From: Treponema phagedenis
Lineage (GTDB): Bacteria; Spirochaetota; Spirochaetia; Treponematales; Treponemataceae
Assembly (NCBI RefSeq): GCF_008153345.1
Contig: NZ_CP042818.1
Location: 992,001-1,056,000 of the forward strand
Direction: 5' to 3'
DNA: 64,000 bases
Shown here: positions 1 through 8,296 of the stretch, one piece after another
Position numbering within the stretch: position 1 is the stretch's first letter
Layout: each line of letters opens with the position of its first letter
The notes under the pieces: generated by a model
What the model was told of the DNA's origin: nothing
The model's database searches: none
Seen by the model: the letters and a program-made list of their open reading frames with translations, nothing else
Translations under genes and position numbers: made by a program

Positions 1-1
1 T

Positions 2-526
2 TTGCCGGTACAGTTCGGGCTTGACAGGCGGTTTTTTCTGGTAGTTATTATTCCGCTTTTTGTTTTTATGGAATTAACCGACTTTTTTGACGGCTATTAT
101 GCCCGAAAGAGGAATCAGGTTTCTAATTTCGGTAAACTGTTTGACCCCTTTGCCGATGTGCTTGCAAATTTAACGGTTATGTTTTGTTTTACACTTGACG
201 GCTTTTTGCCAAGTCTTCTTTTTTTGATTATTTTGTACCGCGAGCTTTCTATTATGTTTTTACGCATGCTTGCAAGAGGGGAGGGGATTACCATTGCCGC
301 TAAAATGGGCGGTAAGTTGAAAACGGTTTCGTATATCGTTGCGTCCGGTTTTTCACTTTTTATTCTTATTTTAATTGCATTCTTTTCTCTTCCGGAGTCT
401 ATTGTCCGGTATTTTATTATTGTAAATTATTGCCTTTATGGACTTGCATCGGTGCTTTCAGTACTTTCCTTCCTTTCATACTATAACGGATACAAGGAAG
501 CCCTCAAACATCAGGCAGAATTGTAA
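2..526 (+). CDS. pgsA: CDP-alcohol phosphatidyltransferase, 5'-truncated by window edge
   Basis: Membrane enzyme that makes phosphatidylglycerol phosphate from CDP-diacylglycerol and glycerol 3-phosphate, the committed step to phosphatidylglycerol. The CDP-alcohol phosphotransferase signature D-x2-D-G-x2-A-R-x8-G-x3-D-x3-D is complete (begins LTDFFDGYYAR, ends KLFDPFAD). Several hydrophobic membrane segments follow. The 174 visible residues lack the usual N-terminal start and first membrane helix, so the gene begins before the window; the leading TTG is only the edge of the sequence. Other members of the family (phosphatidylserine or phosphatidylinositol synthases) share the motif, so the exact substrate is slightly less sure than the family. 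It converges on trxA across a perfect hairpin. Confidence 0.85.
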   Translation: MPVQFGLDRRFFLVVIIPLFVFMELTDFFDGYYARKRNQVSNFGKLFDPFADVLANLTVMFCFTLDGFLPSLLFLIILYRELSIMFLRMLARGEGITIAAKMGGKLKTVSYIVASGFSLFILILIAFFSLPESIVRYFIIVNYCLYGLASVLSVLSFLSYYNGYKEALKHQAEL

Positions 527-582
527 AATAGATTTTTTATTGCTTTTATTGAAAAAATAGCGGTGGGATTTTAGAAAGCGTT

Positions 583-622
583 GTAAAACCATAAAGATGC
601 ATCCGCATCTTTATGGTTTTAC
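583..622. terminator. Bidirectional hairpin terminator between pgsA and trxA
   Basis: A perfect 18-bp inverted repeat (583-600 with 605-622, loop ATCC) sits 57 bases after the pgsA stop and 6 bases after the trxA stop. The arms begin GTAAAACC and end GGTTTTAC. It lies between two converging genes and can serve both strands. Confidence 0.7.
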
Positions 623-628
623 AGGATT

Positions 629-946
629 TTATGCGTGTTTTTCAATTAAACTGACAATTTTTGATTTATCGATAAAACCTACCGAGCGGTCAACTTCTTT
701 TCCGTTTTTAAACACGACAATAGTCGGGATGCTTGCAACTCCGTATTGTGCAGCCAAATCCTGCTGCTTATCAACATCTATTTTTGCAATAACACCCTTA
801 TTGCCGATTTCTTTTCCTACTTCTTCAATTACGGGTCCGAGCATTTTACAGGGACCGCACCATTGCGCAAAGAAATCTACTAAAACAGGAACATCCGTAT
901 TTAATGTTTCGTTGAAATTGTCTTTCGTTAAATGTAATACTGCCAT
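629..946 (-). CDS. trxA: Thioredoxin
   Basis: Cytoplasmic dithiol-disulfide oxidoreductase of 105 residues, the usual length. The active-site motif WCGPCK is at about residues 29-34, the cis-proline segment SIPT is at about 73-76, and the GKEVDRSVGF strand follows. The start ATG has a good ribosome site (AAGGAG, 6 to 7 bases upstream on the minus strand). It is single-gene: the 190 bases upstream hold no gene, and a perfect hairpin lies directly after the stop. Function is certain for the family; the reductase partner is not in the window. Confidence 0.97.
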   Translation of the reverse strand: MAVLHLTKDNFNETLNTDVPVLVDFFAQWCGPCKMLGPVIEEVGKEIGNKGVIAKIDVDKQQDLAAQYGVASIPTIVVFKNGKEVDRSVGFIDKSKIVSLIEKHA

Positions 947-1153
947 AATATCACTCCTTATCTAATAATAGTTATCGCTACTATAATATACACAAAAAAA
1001 AGCGGATCGCATAGTGTTTGCCAATAAAAATACCAACTTAATGGAAATCAAGCACTTTTTAAGCTAAAAATGCGGAAAAAACTGGCTATTAAACAAGAAA
1101 ACCGATGTTCTTAAAAAAGATCAAGTTTAAAATTTAATGAATTTCTCCCTTTT

Positions 1154-1813
1154 TTAAGTAATATACAGGCTGTGCTCTTTAGAGCGGCGTGTATTTACAT
1201 AGCGGGTTAAATCTGTCATGTTTTTTACAATTATTTTATCAGTATAGAGTTCCAGCCTACCTTGGTCGGAAAACTTTCTCAGTGCATCTTCGGTTTCTTC
1301 ATTTGCAAGTCCTGCCCAACGCGAAACCTCTTCTATAGTTATTTCAAAGGTTCTCATTTCCGTTGAACGGTCAATATCGGGCTGCGTTTCATCAAGCATC
1401 AAAAAAACATCGCCGATTCGCGCCGATTTATCCTGTATTGTAAGAATCATGAATCTCCGCTTTTGAGTATAAATTCTGCGCACAAAGGTTTTTAAAAGGC
1501 GCATAGCTATTGCTGGGTTTCCAGTCATTAAAACTTCAAAGTTTTCTTTGTTAAATTCAAGCACTACAGTGTCGTCATAGGCGATTGCCGAAGCGGAGCG
1601 GGGAGAGTTATCAAGAATTGCCATCTCTCCGAAAATTTCACCCGGCTGTAAAATATCAAGATTTTTTTCGAATCCGTTAATTATTTTTATTAACTGCACT
1701 CTGCCGCTTTGAATAAGATAAAAACAATTTCCCGGTTCAAATTCCGCAAAGATAACTGAGCCTCGCGGGAATTTTTTTGCAAAGCGCGAAAACGAAGCAA
1801 ATAGATCAGTCAT
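1154..1813 (-). CDS. Crp/Fnr-type cyclic nucleotide-binding regulator
   Basis: A 219-residue protein with an N-terminal cyclic-nucleotide-binding beta-barrel (about residues 15-115; phosphate-cassette-like segment GEIFGEMAILDNSPRSASA) and a C-terminal winged-helix-like region (about 150-205; EEVSRWAGLANEETEDALRK resembles a Crp helix-turn-helix). It is therefore probably a transcription regulator. The start overlaps the end of the upstream gene by 8 bases, so the two genes form one operon. The R-S-A in the cassette fits binding of a cyclic nucleotide, but the ligand is unknown. Confidence 0.8.
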   Translation of the reverse strand: MTDLFASFSRFAKKFPRGSVIFAEFEPGNCFYLIQSGRVQLIKIINGFEKNLDILQPGEIFGEMAILDNSPRSASAIAYDDTVVLEFNKENFEVLMTGNPAIAMRLLKTFVRRIYTQKRRFMILTIQDKSARIGDVFLMLDETQPDIDRSTEMRTFEITIEEVSRWAGLANEETEDALRKFSDQGRLELYTDKIIVKNMTDLTRYVNTRRSKEHSLYIT

Positions 1814-2804
1814 TTACAACTCCTTCACATGCTGCCTGTAATTCTTTTATTTTGGGGACAAGAAGCGGCCCCGCCATCAGCAAGGCTTTATCAAAAAATT
1901 GTAAAGCCTTGTCAGGACGTTTCATATCCCGATAACAAAGTCCGATATACATAAGAGCTTCCGCAAGTTTAAGAGACTTCGGATGCTGCGTAATGAAATT
2001 TGTAAGCAGTTGTAAACAACGAACATATTCTCTTTGTTCATACAAACAATGTCCTGCACCTATATATGAGGCTTCTATATTTTCGTCAGTCCCTGTTTCA
2101 ATAACGGAGTGATATTGGATATACGCATCTTTCCAGTTTTTTTGTGCGGCAAGATCTTCTGCAAGTTTAAAGGTGAGACTGGCAGTACTGTCACTTGATG
2201 CAGGTCGATTTTGAAAGTTTTGAGGCAGGACATCGGATTTTGCTTCGGCTTCTGCGCCACCGAAGGATCTGCCTACCATTTCACGGGAACTTTTCAGTAT
2301 TTGTGCAATATCCTGAGAATGTTTTCCGTGTGGATATAATTCCTGATATCTTTTTGCAACTTGCCCTGCAGCCTGATAATGATGTGAATTATAAAAAGCG
2401 CTTGCAACGGTAAAAAGCCCTTCTATACTATCTGTTTCTTCTTCACTGTCCAGCAAGGTTTCAAGCTGGCGGTGAATAGTTCGCAATTGCCGAGAAAAAA
2501 CTTTAATCATCTTCATAATGATTCGGGTATTTGTTTGTGCAAAGGCTTCAAATTCTTGTCCGGTAAAGGTATATACGATGGAATCTGTTAAAACCATGGC
2601 GCTTTCTTCTCGAGGATAATTTCCCAATGCGGATTTTACGCCAAAAAATTCTCCGGTTTTAATATATTCGGTAACTTGGGCTCCAGTTTCTATATTAATA
2701 GAAGTTAAGGCAATATGTCCCTTATTCAATAAAAAAACCCTGTCATCAAAATCTCCTGAGAAATAAATAACCGAATTTGCCTTGTATTGAACAGCTTTTG
2801 GCAT
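1806..2804 (-). CDS. Cyclic nucleotide-binding domain protein with TPR repeats
   Basis: A 332-residue protein. Residues about 8-115 form a cyclic-nucleotide-binding fold with the cassette-like segment GEFFGVKSALGNYPREESAM, where R and E/S stand in the phosphate-binding place. Residues about 140-325 hold tetratricopeptide-like helices (ESYIGAGHCLY, EALMYIGLCYRD, KALQFFDKALL). There is no helix-turn-helix, so it more likely acts through protein contacts than on DNA. It is first in a two-gene operon with the Crp-like protein, with an 8-base overlap. The pairing suggests that both respond to the same nucleotide signal; this is inference. Confidence 0.78.
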   Translation of the reverse strand: MPKAVQYKANSVIYFSGDFDDRVFLLNKGHIALTSINIETGAQVTEYIKTGEFFGVKSALGNYPREESAMVLTDSIVYTFTGQEFEAFAQTNTRIIMKMIKVFSRQLRTIHRQLETLLDSEEETDSIEGLFTVASAFYNSHHYQAAGQVAKRYQELYPHGKHSQDIAQILKSSREMVGRSFGGAEAEAKSDVLPQNFQNRPASSDSTASLTFKLAEDLAAQKNWKDAYIQYHSVIETGTDENIEASYIGAGHCLYEQREYVRCLQLLTNFITQHPKSLKLAEALMYIGLCYRDMKRPDKALQFFDKALLMAGPLLVPKIKELQAACEGVVND

Positions 2805-2909
2805 ACTGCCCTCCGAATTTTTGAGTTTTGATTAAACATCGTTTCAGAGTATATCACAAATTCAATTAAAAACCTAGTACTAAACCGGCTTTTTTGATAA
2901 TATAAATTT

Positions 2910-3764
2910 ATGGTAGACTTACATACTCATTCAACCGCCTCGGACGGAACTTTTACGCCGACAGAGCTTGCTTTCCTTGCAAAGGAGGCCGGGCTTACCG
3001 CGTGGGCGTTAACCGATCATGATACGATGTCCGGTATTGAAGAGGCAAAAAAGGCAGCTGATTTACTTGGTATTGAGTTTATCAACGGCGTTGAGTTAAG
3101 CATTAGATGGAGTCCCGGAGAATTTCATCTTTTGGGCTTAGGAGTTTCTCCGGACTCTTCTGGTTTAAGAAATTTATTACATAAAATGAAAAAAGGCAGA
3201 ATAAACAGAAGCAGACAAATGGCGGAAAAACTTAATAAGGCGGGAATTTCTATTGATTTTGACAGATTGATGGCTGTAACAAAACATTCTTCTATCGGAA
3301 GACCTCATTTTGCCCGTTATTTAGTACAGGAAAAACAGGTAAAAACAATTCAGGAAGCTTTCGATAAGTATTTTGCAAAAGGGCGTCCCTTCTTTATTGA
3401 AAAAGAATGTATCGATTTTGATGAAGCAATACATGCAATTAAAGATGCAAAAGGTGTTCCTGTTTTAGCGCATCCTATGTCTTTATATCTTTCATGGGCA
3501 AAACTGCCCACTGTAATACAAGACTTAAAGGAGCGGGGGTTAATGGGGCTTGAAGCGTGGCATCCGTCTGCTCGCTATGCCGAGTGCGCCCGCTTGGACA
3601 AACTTGCAAAAAAGTTTGGGTTAATTATTACGGCTGGCAGTGATTTTCACGGAACAAATAGAAGTGATCGATTTTTAGGGAAAACCGTGAAGGATATGCC
3701 GATTGCAGAGTCTTTTTATACGGAAAATTTACTGCCTGCCATACGGCAAGCACATAATCAATGA
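2910..3764 (+). CDS. PHP-domain phosphoesterase (TrpH/YciV type)
   Basis: A 284-residue metal-dependent phosphatase of the polymerase-and-histidinol-phosphatase family. The metal ligands are visible: DLHTHSTASDG at residues 3-13, LTDHDT at about 35-40, PVLAHP and GSDFHG near the end. The length fits the TrpH/YciV branch, whose E. coli member removes phosphate from 3',5'-nucleotides and trims RNA 5' ends. The start ATG lacks a clear ribosome site. It points the same way as the following ATP-grasp gene, 27 bases away, so the two may be co-transcribed. Exact substrate not known. Confidence 0.85.
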   Translation: MVDLHTHSTASDGTFTPTELAFLAKEAGLTAWALTDHDTMSGIEEAKKAADLLGIEFINGVELSIRWSPGEFHLLGLGVSPDSSGLRNLLHKMKKGRINRSRQMAEKLNKAGISIDFDRLMAVTKHSSIGRPHFARYLVQEKQVKTIQEAFDKYFAKGRPFFIEKECIDFDEAIHAIKDAKGVPVLAHPMSLYLSWAKLPTVIQDLKERGLMGLEAWHPSARYAECARLDKLAKKFGLIITAGSDFHGTNRSDRFLGKTVKDMPIAESFYTENLLPAIRQAHNQ

Positions 3765-3791
3765 TATTTTTTAAGAAAGGAATTGATAGAT

Positions 3792-5414
3792 TTGAGAACA
3801 ATATTAATTTTAGGCGCAGGCTTTATGCAGACTCCTGCTTTGAAAATCGCAAAAAATTTAGGTTTAAGAGTGTGCGCCGTGGACGGAAATCCTGAAGCTT
3901 GCGGAAAGGATTTAGCGGATGAGTTTTTACCGATAGATTTAAAAGATACCGATTCTCTTATTAAGTACGCACTTGGGCTTAAAGCCGATTCAAGGCTTGA
4001 TGCGGTGTTTACGGCTGCAACGGACTTTTCCGCATCTGTGGCAGCAATTGCGGAAGCCTGCCATTTGCCGGGGCATTCGCTCGAGGCAGCGCTAAATGCA
4101 ACAGATAAGGGGCGGATGCGCAGCTGTTTTAAAGCAGCCGGCATAGCCTCTCCTCTTTTTGCGGAAATCCATGAATCTGAAAAAGAGTCTGCCTTGGCTA
4201 TTTACACCGGAAACGGTGCATCCTTTCCCGCGGTGGTAAAGCCAGTGGATAACATGGGTGCGCGCGGGTGTAAATTAGTAACCTGTGCGGAAGAGCTGGC
4301 ATTTGCTCTTGATGATGCGCTTCGGTATTCGCGCACGCGGCGGGCAGTTGTTGAAGAATTTATTCAAGGACCGGAATTTTCACTGGAAGGGCTGGTATTT
4401 AACGGAAAAACTTGCATTACGGCGGTAGCTGACAGGCATATTTTTTTCCCTCCGTATTTTATTGAACTCGGGCATACTATCCCTTCTCAGTATGAAAAAA
4501 AAGATACTGATGAGCTTATTGCGGTGTTTACGGAAGGGGCGAGGGCTTTAGGACTTAGGCACGGCGCAATAAAAGGAGATATCTTTTTAAAAGAGGGTAA
4601 AGCGGTTGTCGGAGAGATCGCCGCAAGGCTTTCAGGCGGTTATATGTCGGGGTGGACGGTGCCGTACTCTTCGGGGCTAAATATTACTAAAGCCGCAATA
4701 CAGCTTGCGCTTGGAGAAGAGCCCGAAGACTTTGCAAGCGCTTCACCGTTTTTACGCACGCCGACAAAGCATTATTGTTCGCATGTGAGTGCCGAGCGGG
4801 CATGGATTTCTATTCCGGGTACTGTTAAATCTATCAGCGGTTTGGAAGACGCATTTGCAGTTCCCTTTGTGCAAAATGTTTTTCCGAGAGCCGGAGTAGG
4901 GGATGAGGTGGTATTTCCCCAGAATAATGTAGAAAAATGCGGCAATGTTATAAGTCGGGCGGAGAGCAGAGCGGCGGCGGTGCAAGCAAGTGAAAATGCC
5001 TGCAAACTCATTGTACTGCGGTTGACTCCTCACAATACACAAACTGATATATTTATAAAAACAATACATAACTCAACCGAAACGCAGCAAGAATATCCGC
5101 CGAATTTTTTGCAGATACAGGGAGTTCATATAGGCAGTATTGCAGAGCAATTAAAAAACTGTCGGTTTGTATGTTCCAAAGGTTTTTATATTCCCGATTT
5201 CCTTGTGGAAGCAAAAAGCGTCCGTGATCTGCAAGGAAGAGAGCTCATCGAAATTTGCGAACAGGTTCTTGCGGCGGAAAAAGGCTTAAAAGAAATACTC
5301 TGCAGTTTTTCCGATAAGGCTGCGCAAGGGAAAAAACGGGAATGCTTATGGGTATCTTGTATTCGGGCGGGGATACAAGGCATCCTCTATATGTATGATT
5401 GCGGTTTGCTATGA
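3792..5414 (+). CDS. ATP-grasp domain protein (carboxylate-amine ligase-like)
   Basis: About 540 residues. The N-terminus is a nucleotide-fold pre-ATP-grasp domain (ILILGAGFMQTPALKIA, then VDGNPEA). The ATP-grasp core (about residues 110-310) shows VVKPVDNMGARGCKLV, EEFIQGPEFSLEG and GEIAARLSGGYMSG, so it should form a bond between a carboxylate and an amine using ATP. The C-terminal ~200 residues are not recognised. I chose TTG 3792 because the AGAAAGG site at 3774-3780 is 11 bases away; TTG 3783 in the same frame is the alternative but leaves a 2-base spacing. It overlaps the amidase gene by ATGA. Substrate unknown. Confidence 0.75.
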   Translation: MRTILILGAGFMQTPALKIAKNLGLRVCAVDGNPEACGKDLADEFLPIDLKDTDSLIKYALGLKADSRLDAVFTAATDFSASVAAIAEACHLPGHSLEAALNATDKGRMRSCFKAAGIASPLFAEIHESEKESALAIYTGNGASFPAVVKPVDNMGARGCKLVTCAEELAFALDDALRYSRTRRAVVEEFIQGPEFSLEGLVFNGKTCITAVADRHIFFPPYFIELGHTIPSQYEKKDTDELIAVFTEGARALGLRHGAIKGDIFLKEGKAVVGEIAARLSGGYMSGWTVPYSSGLNITKAAIQLALGEEPEDFASASPFLRTPTKHYCSHVSAERAWISIPGTVKSISGLEDAFAVPFVQNVFPRAGVGDEVVFPQNNVEKCGNVISRAESRAAAVQASENACKLIVLRLTPHNTQTDIFIKTIHNSTETQQEYPPNFLQIQGVHIGSIAEQLKNCRFVCSKGFYIPDFLVEAKSVRDLQGRELIEICEQVLAAEKGLKEILCSFSDKAAQGKKRECLWVSCIRAGIQGILYMYDCGLL

Positions 5415-6553
5415 ATACCCTGAATATTTTTTTAAGTGCGCTAAAGTTTTTCAATATTCCGTCCGATAATAAAAAAGGAAGATTGCAAGCTACAGTGATG
5501 AACGGAGATAAAAGAATAAAGACAGTATTATATGCTATCATATTTTTTGTTTTTACCTCCGCAATCTTTGCCGAAGGAGATTATGTTTCCGCATTGGATA
5601 CGGCAGAAAAGCTGAATACCTTTTTAAGCTGGGATCCGCTTTCAGAAGATTTTTATTTTTCTAAAAGCGGGCATCGTGCACAGTGCAGGGTTGGATTGCC
5701 AATGATGCTTTTGAGCGGAAAAGAGCTGGTTTTTATTGCTCCGCCTAAAATCATCAACTCGGTTTTAAGTATTAGCAAAGAAACCGCTATTCGCCTGGAA
5801 AGCTTTTTCGGGTATTCTCTTGAGCAGCCGATTTATCGAATTGGAGCTATTTTAATTGATCCCGGGCACGGAGGAAAGGATCCGGGAACACACGGCTCGT
5901 ATACGGAAAATGGCAAAACGATTGTTGTAAAGGAAAAAGATATAACGCTTAAAACATCAAAAGAGCTGTATGAACTTTTGAAAGTGCGGTACCCCGATAA
6001 AAAAATTTTGATGACGAGGTATGATGACTCTTTTCCTACATTGGATGAGCGGGTAGAAATGGCAAACAGCGTGAAGCTTAATAAGTATGAGGCAATACTG
6101 TATATTTCTGTCCATGCAAACTATTCATGGAATAGCAAGGCGTCCGGGTTTGAAGTTTGGTATCTGCCGCCTGAGTATCGGAGAGAAGTGATAAGCAAAG
6201 ACGCTGTTTCAAAAGAGATTTTCCCCATTGTGAACTCTATGCTTGAAGAGGAATTTACGATGGAAAGCATTATGATTGCCCAAAGCATACTTGACGGGTT
6301 AGATGCAAGTATTGGCAAGCAAAGTAAAAAAAGAGGCATAATGGAGCAAGCATGGTTCGTTGTGCGGAATGCAAAAATGCCAAGTGTTTTAATAGAGCTT
6401 GGGTTTGTCAGCAATCCTACAGAGGTGCGTTTGTTAAATACTCCCTCGTACTTGAAAAAATGCGCGGAAGGTATATATAATGGCTTAGTGTCATTTATAA
6501 CCCATTTTGAAGGTTCGGGAGGTTTTACCGGTGAAGGCCGGAAAAAATTATGA
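5411..6553 (+). CDS. N-acetylmuramoyl-L-alanine amidase (Amidase_3)
   Basis: Zinc amidase that cuts the bond between muramic acid and the peptide of peptidoglycan. The four catalytic/zinc positions of the Amidase_3 family are visible: DPGHGGKDPG (His), the Glu in KEKDITLK, SVHANY (His) and VLIELGFVSNP (Glu). The frame is open from TTG 5399. ATG 5411 overlaps the upstream stop (ATGA), which suggests coupling, but the first clear signal peptide (hydrophobic VLYAIIFFVFTSAIFA) starts at ATG 5498, so translation may begin there. It is exported to the periplasm. The following gene again overlaps by ATGA. It is probably a cell-division or flagellar-insertion amidase; which one is not clear. Confidence 0.88.
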   Translation: MNTLNIFLSALKFFNIPSDNKKGRLQATVMNGDKRIKTVLYAIIFFVFTSAIFAEGDYVSALDTAEKLNTFLSWDPLSEDFYFSKSGHRAQCRVGLPMMLLSGKELVFIAPPKIINSVLSISKETAIRLESFFGYSLEQPIYRIGAILIDPGHGGKDPGTHGSYTENGKTIVVKEKDITLKTSKELYELLKVRYPDKKILMTRYDDSFPTLDERVEMANSVKLNKYEAILYISVHANYSWNSKASGFEVWYLPPEYRREVISKDAVSKEIFPIVNSMLEEEFTMESIMIAQSILDGLDASIGKQSKKRGIMEQAWFVVRNAKMPSVLIELGFVSNPTEVRLLNTPSYLKKCAEGIYNGLVSFITHFEGSGGFTGEGRKKL

Positions 6554-7020
6554 TTTTTTTTAATAAAACGCGGATAATTTGCTGGAGCATTCTCGGAATA
6601 CTGATAATTGTGCTGAGTCTCGGATATGTTACGGGAACGAAGAGGGTGCGGTACCTTCTTTTTTTCCAAAATTTAAGAAACGGAAACATTTCTTGTGAAC
6701 AAAGATATGTGCCTGTACAGAAATTTGAAGATCCGGTAACCGCACTGGTTTCCGAATTATTACTTGGACCGCAAAATCATGATTTTTTGAGATTTGCGGA
6801 TCCTGAAACACAAGCGAACAGCTGCTTTGTACGAGGATCGGATTTGTACCTTGATTTACCTGCATCAATTCTTGCACCGAAGATCAAAACACCCGATTTT
6901 CATACCGTGTACGAATTGCTGAAAAAAAACATTTTTCTTAATTGCAAAAATGTCAAACAGCTTTACCTTTATATTGACGGTAGGGCTGCGTATGAAACTG
7001 CCTATAATACGGAAGAGTAA
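6550..7020 (+). CDS. Membrane-anchored GerMN-like domain protein
   Basis: A 156-residue protein with one N-terminal membrane helix (IICWSILGILIIVLSLGYV) and a C-terminal domain resembling GerMN: FEDPVTALVSELLLGPQNHD, LYLDLPASI and VKQLYLYIDGRAAYE follow the family pattern. GerMN domains occur with peptidoglycan amidases and are thought to help them. The gene overlaps the amidase by ATGA, so the two likely make partners at the inner membrane. The domain call is from pattern memory only. Confidence 0.6.
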   Translation: MIFFNKTRIICWSILGILIIVLSLGYVTGTKRVRYLLFFQNLRNGNISCEQRYVPVQKFEDPVTALVSELLLGPQNHDFLRFADPETQANSCFVRGSDLYLDLPASILAPKIKTPDFHTVYELLKKNIFLNCKNVKQLYLYIDGRAAYETAYNTEE

Positions 7021-7037
7021 AAATATAAAAAAGTATG

Positions 7038-7065
7038 TTGACAAAATGGTATTCTTCCGTATACT
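7038..7065 (+). promoter_or_regulatory. Sigma-70 type promoter of flaA
   Basis: TTGACA at 7038-7043 and TATACT at 7060-7065 with a 16-base spacer. The start point would be near 7072, about 35 bases before the flaA ATG. Consensus match is near perfect, in line with the high expression expected of a flagellar sheath protein. Confidence 0.75.
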
Positions 7066-7105
7066 GTATATAGGGCTAACTTAAGTGCGAAAAGGAGCAT
7101 TTAGA

Positions 7106-8188
7106 ATGAAAAGAACATTTATACTTGGTGCAATCGCATTATTATTTTCAGGTGCAATTGCTGTCGCAGAACAGGCAACTCTTATTGACTTCGGGAAACT
7201 GAATGCCGATATTGTTCCGGACAAAAATGGTAACATGACTCAGAACCGCCGAACTATTATGGACTACGGTGCTGTTGCAGGAGCTTCGTATACCGATGAG
7301 CAGAAAGCAGCGATGAGATCATCGTTAGCAATCGGTCAGTGGGAAGTTATATTAAACTCTTCCTCGAAGAATCCTGTTTCCGTAGCGGTATCGCATGCGG
7401 TAGAGGCTCCGGTAAGTGAAGAAGCTAAAAGCTTTGCCGGAGAAAGGTTGCTTGGTGTGCGCGTTGAATTTCCGACTTGGAATAATAATGCAAATGCTGT
7501 GATTAAACCTGCCTTCCTGATTCCTGCCTATGAAACGATGACACAGGTTGATGATGAAGGAAATCTTCAGGAACCCAGTGAAGAAGATAAAGCTTCCGGA
7601 AAGGGTCGGTTTGAAGACGGCTACGGGGCTGTAAATAACGTTGGTGTAATTAAATCCATTGCCGTTAATACTTATGGATTGAATTTCCCGCACGGTTTAT
7701 TTGTTTTGCTCAGAGATCAAAACAACGAAGTTCACCGCCATTTTATGGGATATCTTCTCTTTGACGGTTGGAAAGAACTTGTGTGGAACAACCCGCAATA
7801 CATTACCGATGTAAAGAGCAGAGAAGTTCGTTTATATCCTGTATATCCGCTGGCTATGCCGCGAGTAACCTTTGACGGTTTCTTAATCACCAGAGATGCA
7901 GCGCATGATGGAGGTCCGTATATCGGTTATTTTAAAGACGTCAAAGTTATTTATGACAAAGCAGTATTAAATACCGCTCGCGACTTTGCAGATGAGGATA
8001 TCTGGGGAATTCAGACTGCTCGCGAAATGGAGCGTAAAAAGATTGAAGTTGCTCGTTTTGGACAAAAACAAGTGCTTAACTATCTTGAGCAGCAAAAAAT
8101 GGCTACCGAAACAGGTTTTGCTCCTTCCGAGGGATCAGAAGCAGCTCGTGAACAGGGTGGACAAGCAGAAGCTGCAGCAGCAGAGTAA
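7106..8188 (+). CDS. flaA: Flagellar filament outer layer (sheath) protein FlaA
   Basis: Major protein of the sheath around the periplasmic flagella of spirochaetes. The N-terminal signal peptide is MKRTFILGAIALLFSGAIAVAE, split near AVA-E, in line with export to the periplasm. The body holds the typical FlaA segments ATLIDFGKLNAD, LLFDGWKELVWNNP and GPYIGYFKDVKVIYD. I chose ATG 7106, not the in-frame GTG 7085, because AAAAGGAG lies 8 bases upstream of 7106. It is monocistronic: a consensus promoter is before it and a hairpin-plus-T terminator follows. The C-terminus is rich in Ala, Glu and Gln. A consensus sigma-70 promoter means no sign of sigma-28 control. Confidence 0.95.
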   Translation: MKRTFILGAIALLFSGAIAVAEQATLIDFGKLNADIVPDKNGNMTQNRRTIMDYGAVAGASYTDEQKAAMRSSLAIGQWEVILNSSSKNPVSVAVSHAVEAPVSEEAKSFAGERLLGVRVEFPTWNNNANAVIKPAFLIPAYETMTQVDDEGNLQEPSEEDKASGKGRFEDGYGAVNNVGVIKSIAVNTYGLNFPHGLFVLLRDQNNEVHRHFMGYLLFDGWKELVWNNPQYITDVKSREVRLYPVYPLAMPRVTFDGFLITRDAAHDGGPYIGYFKDVKVIYDKAVLNTARDFADEDIWGIQTAREMERKKIEVARFGQKQVLNYLEQQKMATETGFAPSEGSEAAREQGGQAEAAAAE

Positions 8189-8229
8189 CTGAGTTGCACA
8201 TATCGTAATTTATTATTATGACAATGTTT

Positions 8230-8276
8230 AAAACCGAGCCGTACAAACCAGTATAGCTCGGTTTTAATTTTTATTT
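8230..8276 (+). terminator. Intrinsic terminator of flaA
   Basis: Hairpin with 10-bp arms AAAACCGAGC (8230-8239) and GCTCGGTTTT (8256-8265), then a T-rich stretch to 8276. It follows the flaA stop by 41 bases. Confidence 0.85.
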
Positions 8277-8296
8277 AGGAAGTGCTATTATAAATT

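Noticed and set aside
597-965. Plus-strand frame opposite trxA
   Set aside because: Exact shadow of a well-supported thioredoxin gene on the minus strand.
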